In this document: positions 60,702 through 64,000 of the stretch, one piece after another | How the letters are laid out: the number at the start of each line of letters is the position of its first letter | Position numbering within the stretch: the stretch's first letter is position 1 | From: Rhodococcus jostii NBRC 16295 | GTDB lineage: Bacteria > Actinomycetota > Actinomycetes > Mycobacteriales > Mycobacteriaceae | Assembly (NCBI RefSeq): GCF_001894825.1 | Contig: NZ_BCWY01000023.1 | Span: forward strand, 1-64,000 | DNA: 64,000 nucleotides | Reading direction: 5' to 3' | The notes under the pieces: model-generated | Database searches by the model: none | Told to the model about the DNA's origin: nothing | Seen by the model: the letters and a program-made list of their open reading frames with translations, nothing else | Made by a program: the position numbers and the translations under genes

Positions 60702-60934
60702 TCCTGTGGCGGCCAGCACCACCCGCAGCGACAGCCGTCTACTTACCGCAAGATCGATCTCGAACTGGTAGCAGATAATAAATATGCTGATGAGCAGTTT
60801 CGCGCTAGACGCTGCGTAGGTGTTAATTGGCGGCAGTTGCCCTCACCTCACGAGTGAGGCGGTGACATCTATAGTGCGCAGGCAGAATCGACGCAATGCC
60901 GATACGGCCGGGCTGGGTTTGTGGAGGTGCCGGA

Positions 60935-61723
60935 CTACTGTGCGGATGCCGCAACGTGGTCCGGACACGTCAGCACGAGTGGCGTGCCGTCGGTGATGGC
61001 AATGGTGTGTTCGCTGTGAGCGGTACGAGATCCGTCGGCGGAGCGGATGGTCCACCCGTCGTCGTCGTAGATGATCTTGTCGGTGCTGCGGGCGAACCAG
61101 GGTTCGAGTGCAAGGGTCAATCCGGGCTGCAGCCTGAGACCTCGTCCCGCCCGTCCCACGTTGGGGACGTGTGGGTCTTCGTGCATGGTGCGCCCGAGTC
61201 CGTGGCCACCGAACTCGGTGTTGACCGAGTACCCGTAGTCCGCCGCCACGGCGCCGATCGCCGCGGAGATGTCGCCCAAGCGGTTGCCGGGCAGCGCAGC
61301 GGCAATCCCCGCTGCCAAGGCACGTTCGGTAGCTTCGATGAGGCGCTCGTCCTCGGCTCGCGGGACGCCGACGATCACACTCCGCGCCGAATCGGCGACC
61401 CACCCGTCGATCGACACCGCGATGTCCATGGTCAGCAGGTCCGCGTCACGCAGTGCATAGTCGTGCGGCAGTCCGTGCAGCACTGCGTCGTTGACCGAAA
61501 GGCAGATGACGTTGCGGAACGGACCTCGCCCGAACGATGGCGCGTAATCCCAGTAGCACGACTGGGCGCCGCGTTCGGCGATCAGCTGGCGGGCGCGGTG
61601 TTCGAGGTCGAGTAGGTTCGCCCCCGGCTGTGCCCGACGGGCGAGGTCGTCGAGCAGTTCGGCGATGAACGCGCCGGTGACGCGCATGGCCTCGATCTCT
61701 CGAGGTGTCTTCAGTTCCAGCAC
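60935..61723 (-). CDS. map: Type I methionine aminopeptidase
   Basis: This 262-residue dinuclear metalloenzyme removes N-terminal methionine. All ligands of the E. coli enzyme have equivalents: His83 (HGLPHD), Asp100 and Asp111 (MDIAVSIDGWVADSAR), His174 (GGHGLGR), Glu207 (LALEPW) and Glu238 (HSEHTIAI). It is divergent from a small XRE protein, unlike the housekeeping map gene that sits near ribosomal genes, so it is probably a second, regulated copy. Confidence 0.93.
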   Translation of the reverse strand: MLELKTPREIEAMRVTGAFIAELLDDLARRAQPGANLLDLEHRARQLIAERGAQSCYWDYAPSFGRGPFRNVICLSVNDAVLHGLPHDYALRDADLLTMDIAVSIDGWVADSARSVIVGVPRAEDERLIEATERALAAGIAAALPGNRLGDISAAIGAVAADYGYSVNTEFGGHGLGRTMHEDPHVPNVGRAGRGLRLQPGLTLALEPWFARSTDKIIYDDDGWTIRSADGSRTAHSEHTIAITDGTPLVLTCPDHVAASAQ

Positions 61724-61754
61724 GGGGTTTCCTCTCCACCCGGCCCCGATGGCC

Positions 61755-61800
61755 GGTATTAAAATACCACCGTACTCGATTGTCCGGTATTTTCATACCG
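61755..61800. promoter_or_regulatory. Two GGTAT palindromes between map and the XRE gene
   Basis: GGTATTAAAATACC (61755-61768) and CGGTATTTTCATACCG (61785-61800) are palindromes with 6-bp arms, about 31 bp (three turns) apart. They lie 32 bp from the map start and 20 bp from the XRE start, so they probably bind the XRE protein and control both. Confidence 0.75.
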
Positions 61801-61820
61801 ACTTCGAGTAGGCTGGCGGC

Positions 61821-62087
61821 ATGGTGCGTCTCCCGCTGACTCCTGCCCAACTCGCGACCGGGCAACGCCTGGGTGCATGTTTGCGTCACGCGCGAGGCGA
61901 GCGCACGCTCGCCGACGTGGCACAGGCGGCAGCGATCTCGCCGGAGACTCTGCGCAAGATCGAGACCGGCCGGATGCCGACTCCGGCATTTACGACCATC
62001 GCAGCACTGGCCCGCACCCTCTCCGTGCCCCTCGACGACCTTGCGCATATCTGCCTTGCGCACGCAGACCTCGAGGAGACCGGCTGA
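61821..62087 (+). CDS. Small XRE-family helix-turn-helix protein
   Basis: This 88-residue DNA-binding protein is almost entirely an HTH domain: TLADVAQAAAISPETLRKIETGRMPTPAF (residues about 29-58, quoted in part). It lacks any effector domain, so it may act as a simple autorepressor. Divergent from the methionine aminopeptidase with two palindromes between them. ATG 61821 has no clear Shine-Dalgarno. Confidence 0.9.
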   Translation: MVRLPLTPAQLATGQRLGACLRHARGERTLADVAQAAAISPETLRKIETGRMPTPAFTTIAALARTLSVPLDDLAHICLAHADLEETG

Positions 62088-62129
62088 CGCAGACTTGCGT
62101 GCGATTGTCGATTGCGCCGTCGCCAGTGA

Positions 62130-62381
62130 GGTCAGCCCTCGTCGGCCGCGCTGCGGGGTGCGGCTCGAGCTGAGGATGAGATCCTCGTGAAGTTCCATCC
62201 AGATGTCGTGGTAGCTGTCGTACATCGGCCGAGCGAAGGCCGCGCTGTCACCGGAGCGAACGCGGTCGAGTGCGGCGGCGAGCCTGGGGAGGTAGCGCGC
62301 GAAACGCGGTAGCGTCTCGGACAGTTCCGTCAACGGAGCGACGAGTTCCGCGTCCGTCGCCGCGAGTTGCTCGACGAGCAC
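62130..62381 (-). pseudogene. Remnant of an unidentified helical protein
   Basis: Minus-strand GTG 62381 opens a frame with ATDAELVAPLTELSETLPRF and PMYDSYHDIWMELHEDLIL, a helical segment resembling the C-terminus of a larger regulator-like protein. A TAG lies just upstream in frame and the sequence after about 62130 is unrelated, so it looks truncated at both ends. Family unknown. Confidence 0.4.
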
Positions 62382-62494
62382 GGCATCCGTCAGCGTCTAC
62401 ATAGATCTCATACGATCTGCCACTCGTGTAGCAGACTGTAGAGGTGTATGTGTGTCACGGCTACCCGCATCACCGTGCGGTGGTGTGGGTTTGA

Positions 62495-62668
62495 CCGTGC
62501 CCCACACCGACGCTCGGCTACGACCGCCACCGCGTGCACATCGAGGAGTTCGCGTCCCTCGACGGCGATCCGTTCGCGCCGATCAAGACCCTGACCTCCG
62601 TCGCCGACGGCTACATCCTCGGCTGCCAGGCCACGCCCACCAGCCCGGCGCTGAAGATCGAGTTCTGA
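62495..62668 (+). pseudogene. C-terminal remnant of an unidentified protein
   Basis: A plus-strand frame from 62495 (after an in-frame TGA at 62492-62494) reads VHIEEFASLDGDPFAPIKTL and DGYILGCQATPTSPALKIEF, ending at TGA 62668. It has clear protein-like composition but no start, so it is a truncated end. Family unrecognised. Confidence 0.4.
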
Positions 62669-62714
62669 GTAATTCCCGTCCACGGCCGAGGCGGCGTGTG
62701 TCACTGTTGTCTGC

Positions 62715-63200
62715 ATGAACGTCGGCGTGACACGCAGAGGGATCGTCGCTGTTGCCGCCACGGTCGTGCTGGGTGGTGGGCTGGCCGGGTGCGGTGGCGA
62801 CAGCAGTGAACCGGCAGCATCGTCGACGTCGGCGGCCGCGTCGGACAGTGCGTCCGACGAGCAGGAGGCAGTTCTCGCTCAGGAAGCGCGGTGGCTGACG
62901 GCGATCACCGCCGGTGATCGCGAGACGATCGAGACGATCCTGAGCCCCGATTTCAAGCACGTCACCAGTGAGGGCAAGCTACTCGGCCGCGAAGAAGAGA
63001 TCGCGAGCATCGTCCCGGTCGCGTTCACCATGAATCCCACCGAGCAGACTGTCGACATCGTCGGCGACACCGCCGTGATCCACGGCGTCAACACCCTCAC
63101 CGAGACGGGCAATGTGCTGGCGCGAGAACGCTTTACCGACGTGTTCGTCAAACAGGACGGCGAATGGCTGGCCCTGTCGGCGCAAGAGACCGCGATCTGA
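62715..63200 (+). CDS. Lipoprotein with DUF4440/NTF2-like domain
   Basis: This 161-residue protein has a signal peptide with a lipobox (GGGLAGCGGDS), a Ser/Ala-rich linker and a cone-fold domain (ARWLTAITAGDRETIETILSP, EGKLLGREEEIASI, LARERFTDVFVKQDGEWLAL). It is anchored outside the membrane and has no assigned function. Followed by a short terminator hairpin overlapping the stop codon. Confidence 0.85.
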   Translation: MNVGVTRRGIVAVAATVVLGGGLAGCGGDSSEPAASSTSAAASDSASDEQEAVLAQEARWLTAITAGDRETIETILSPDFKHVTSEGKLLGREEEIASIVPVAFTMNPTEQTVDIVGDTAVIHGVNTLTETGNVLARERFTDVFVKQDGEWLALSAQETAI

Positions 63201-63217
63201 CCCGGTCCGGCCGGGTC
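63199..63217. terminator. Short hairpin GACCCGG-TCCGG-CCGGGTC
   Basis: Perfect 7-bp stem starting inside the lipoprotein stop codon and ending 2 bp before the convergent gene's stop, consistent with a bidirectional terminator. Confidence 0.6.
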
Positions 63218-63218
63218 G

Positions 63219-63623
63219 TCAGGGAACGAAGAAGGTTCCGAAGCCCGGTGACCCGATCGCCTGCGGGTCGACGATCGCCACGACCTGACCCGGGCCCGGT
63301 CGAATGGTAACGGGCTGGGCGTTCAGGGTGGGGAACGACGCAGATCCGGTCGCGCCCGTGCCGAGACTGACCCAGTGGACGACGACGGCGTGCGGGTTTC
63401 CGTCGCTCGGGGTTCGGCGCACCCTCAGCACCGCGACGCCCGGTTGTTCGCCGACTGTCGCGGCGAGCCGGGGAGCCGGCAGGTCGACGAGAGGGATGAC
63501 GGGGTCGACCTGGAACGGCACCGTGCTGGGCGCGGCTGCTGCGGTGCCCGAGGCCAGGAACCCGGAGATCGCAAGGATCACAAGGGCGGCGACGACTCGT
63601 CCGACGGCTGTGGGTGCGGTCAT
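63219..63623 (-). CDS. Secreted hypothetical protein
   Basis: This 134-residue protein has a signal peptide (VVAALVILAISGFLASGTAAAA) and a mature beta-rich domain (AVLRVRRTPSDG, VVVHWVSLGTGATGSASFP). It resembles small secreted proteins of mycolata with no known role. ATG 63623 start; divergent from the partial permease gene. Confidence 0.7.
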   Translation of the reverse strand: MTAPTAVGRVVAALVILAISGFLASGTAAAAPSTVPFQVDPVIPLVDLPAPRLAATVGEQPGVAVLRVRRTPSDGNPHAVVVHWVSLGTGATGSASFPTLNAQPVTIRPGPGQVVAIVDPQAIGSPGFGTFFVP

Positions 63624-63694
63624 ACGGGTTGACGATAGTGGCCACTACCGTTGACATGGTCGACTTCCGCACGCCAGAAGGGGAACTGCCACGT

Positions 63695-64000
63695 ATGGCC
63701 GCCAACGACGCTTCGGAACAAGACCACGCGCATCCGGCTGCGACGCCGGGACTACGCCGCCGCCTGGGGGTGTTCGATTCGGTGATGATCGGCCTCGGGT
63801 CGATGATCGGGGCCGGGATCTTCGCAGCGCTGGGACCTGCCGCGTCCGCCGCCGGCGGTGCGCTGCTCGTCGGGCTCGCGGTGGCCGCGGTGATCGCGTA
63901 CTGCAACGCCAACTCGTCGGCTCGGCTCGCCGCGCTGTACCCGCAGTCCGGCGGCACCTACGTCTACGGCCGTGAACGCCTGGGACCGTTCTTCGGGTAT
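63695..64000 (+). CDS. APC-family amino acid permease, 5' part only
   Basis: The frame runs off the right edge. Its first 102 codons give RRRLGVFDSVMIGLGSMIGA, GIFAALGPAASAAGGALLVG and YPQSGGTYVYGRERLGPFF, the start of an APC carrier. ATG 63695 has AAGGGGA about 10 nt upstream; ATG 63656 is in frame and possible. Confidence 0.85.
   Translation, partial: MAANDASEQDHAHPAATPGLRRRLGVFDSVMIGLGSMIGAGIFAALGPAASAAGGALLVGLAVAAVIAYCNANSSARLAALYPQSGGTYVYGRERLGPFFGY

Noticed and set aside
1-64000. CRISPR arrays, rRNA, tRNA or intact insertion sequences
   Set aside because: No regularly spaced repeats, RNA-like folds or transposase motifs were recognised; only short operator-type repeats and one hairpin were found.

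Overview
The window is high-GC actinobacterial chromosome or megaplasmid DNA. The gene content (a DUF222/HNH protein, a PknK-like kinase-regulator, many TetR, IclR and Lrp regulators, and dense aromatic, amine and fatty-acid catabolism) points to a mycolic-acid actinomycete, most likely Rhodococcus. This is inferred from gene content; no rRNA or tRNA gene was seen. It reads as an accessory catabolic region made of small operons. Each has its own regulator, often divergently transcribed with palindromic sites visible between the genes.

Layout. 0-2.3 kb: end of an HNH/DUF222 gene, a DUF3626-like gene and a TetR. 2.3-10.3 kb: an amine-type operon of MoaF-like protein, flavin amine oxidase, small alpha/beta-barrel protein, APC permease, a single-chain Rieske oxygenase-reductase and a PaaK-like CoA ligase. 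10.3-14.4 kb: two TetR genes, a small membrane protein, a thiolase and an acyl-CoA dehydrogenase. 14.4-19.2 kb: a GAF/PucR regulator opposite a GlcD-type FAD oxidase and an MFS carrier. 19.3-24.7 kb: an Lrp regulator opposite a complete branched-chain 2-oxoacid dehydrogenase set (E1 alpha, E1 beta, E2, E3). 25.1-28.4 kb: a 1,096-residue kinase-ATPase-LuxR protein. 28.4-31.3 kb: an XRE regulator, an Lrp/LysE pair and a decayed metallo-beta-lactamase-fold gene. 31.3-37.1 kb: a crotonase and acyl-CoA synthetase opposite a LuxR regulator, then an MFS carrier and an amidohydrolase. Two similar dyads sit in the two promoter regions. 37-42.8 kb: a beta-propeller lipoprotein, a gene graveyard (PEP-utiliser swivel and SurE remnants), an Imm5-like immunity protein, hydrolases and an ArsR/SRPBCC pair. 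42.8-50.1 kb: a P450, DUF4097, a secreted protein, a TetR, an SDR and an esterase. 50.1-51.6 kb: a gene-poor scar with repeats and a truncated oxygenase reductase. 61-64 kb: an HTH/methionine aminopeptidase pair, remnants, a lipoprotein and the start of an APC permease.

The most notable system is at 51.7-60.7 kb. A lignostilbene-dioxygenase-type carotenoid oxygenase keeps Phe59, Tyr101 and Lys134, which I recall as substrate-pocket residues of LsdA. It and an IclR regulator lie opposite a tightly coupled operon: an NTF2/SnoaL-fold protein (possible gamma-formaldehyde lyase), an aldehyde dehydrogenase, a LigW-like 5-carboxyvanillate decarboxylase, an AAHS-type aromatic-acid carrier and a second, vanillin-dehydrogenase-like enzyme. 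Together they could convert lignin-derived dimers (diarylpropane or phenylcoumaran stilbenes) to vanillin and vanillate. The individual activities are known mainly from sphingomonads. A compact actinobacterial cluster under one IclR regulator would be worth testing.
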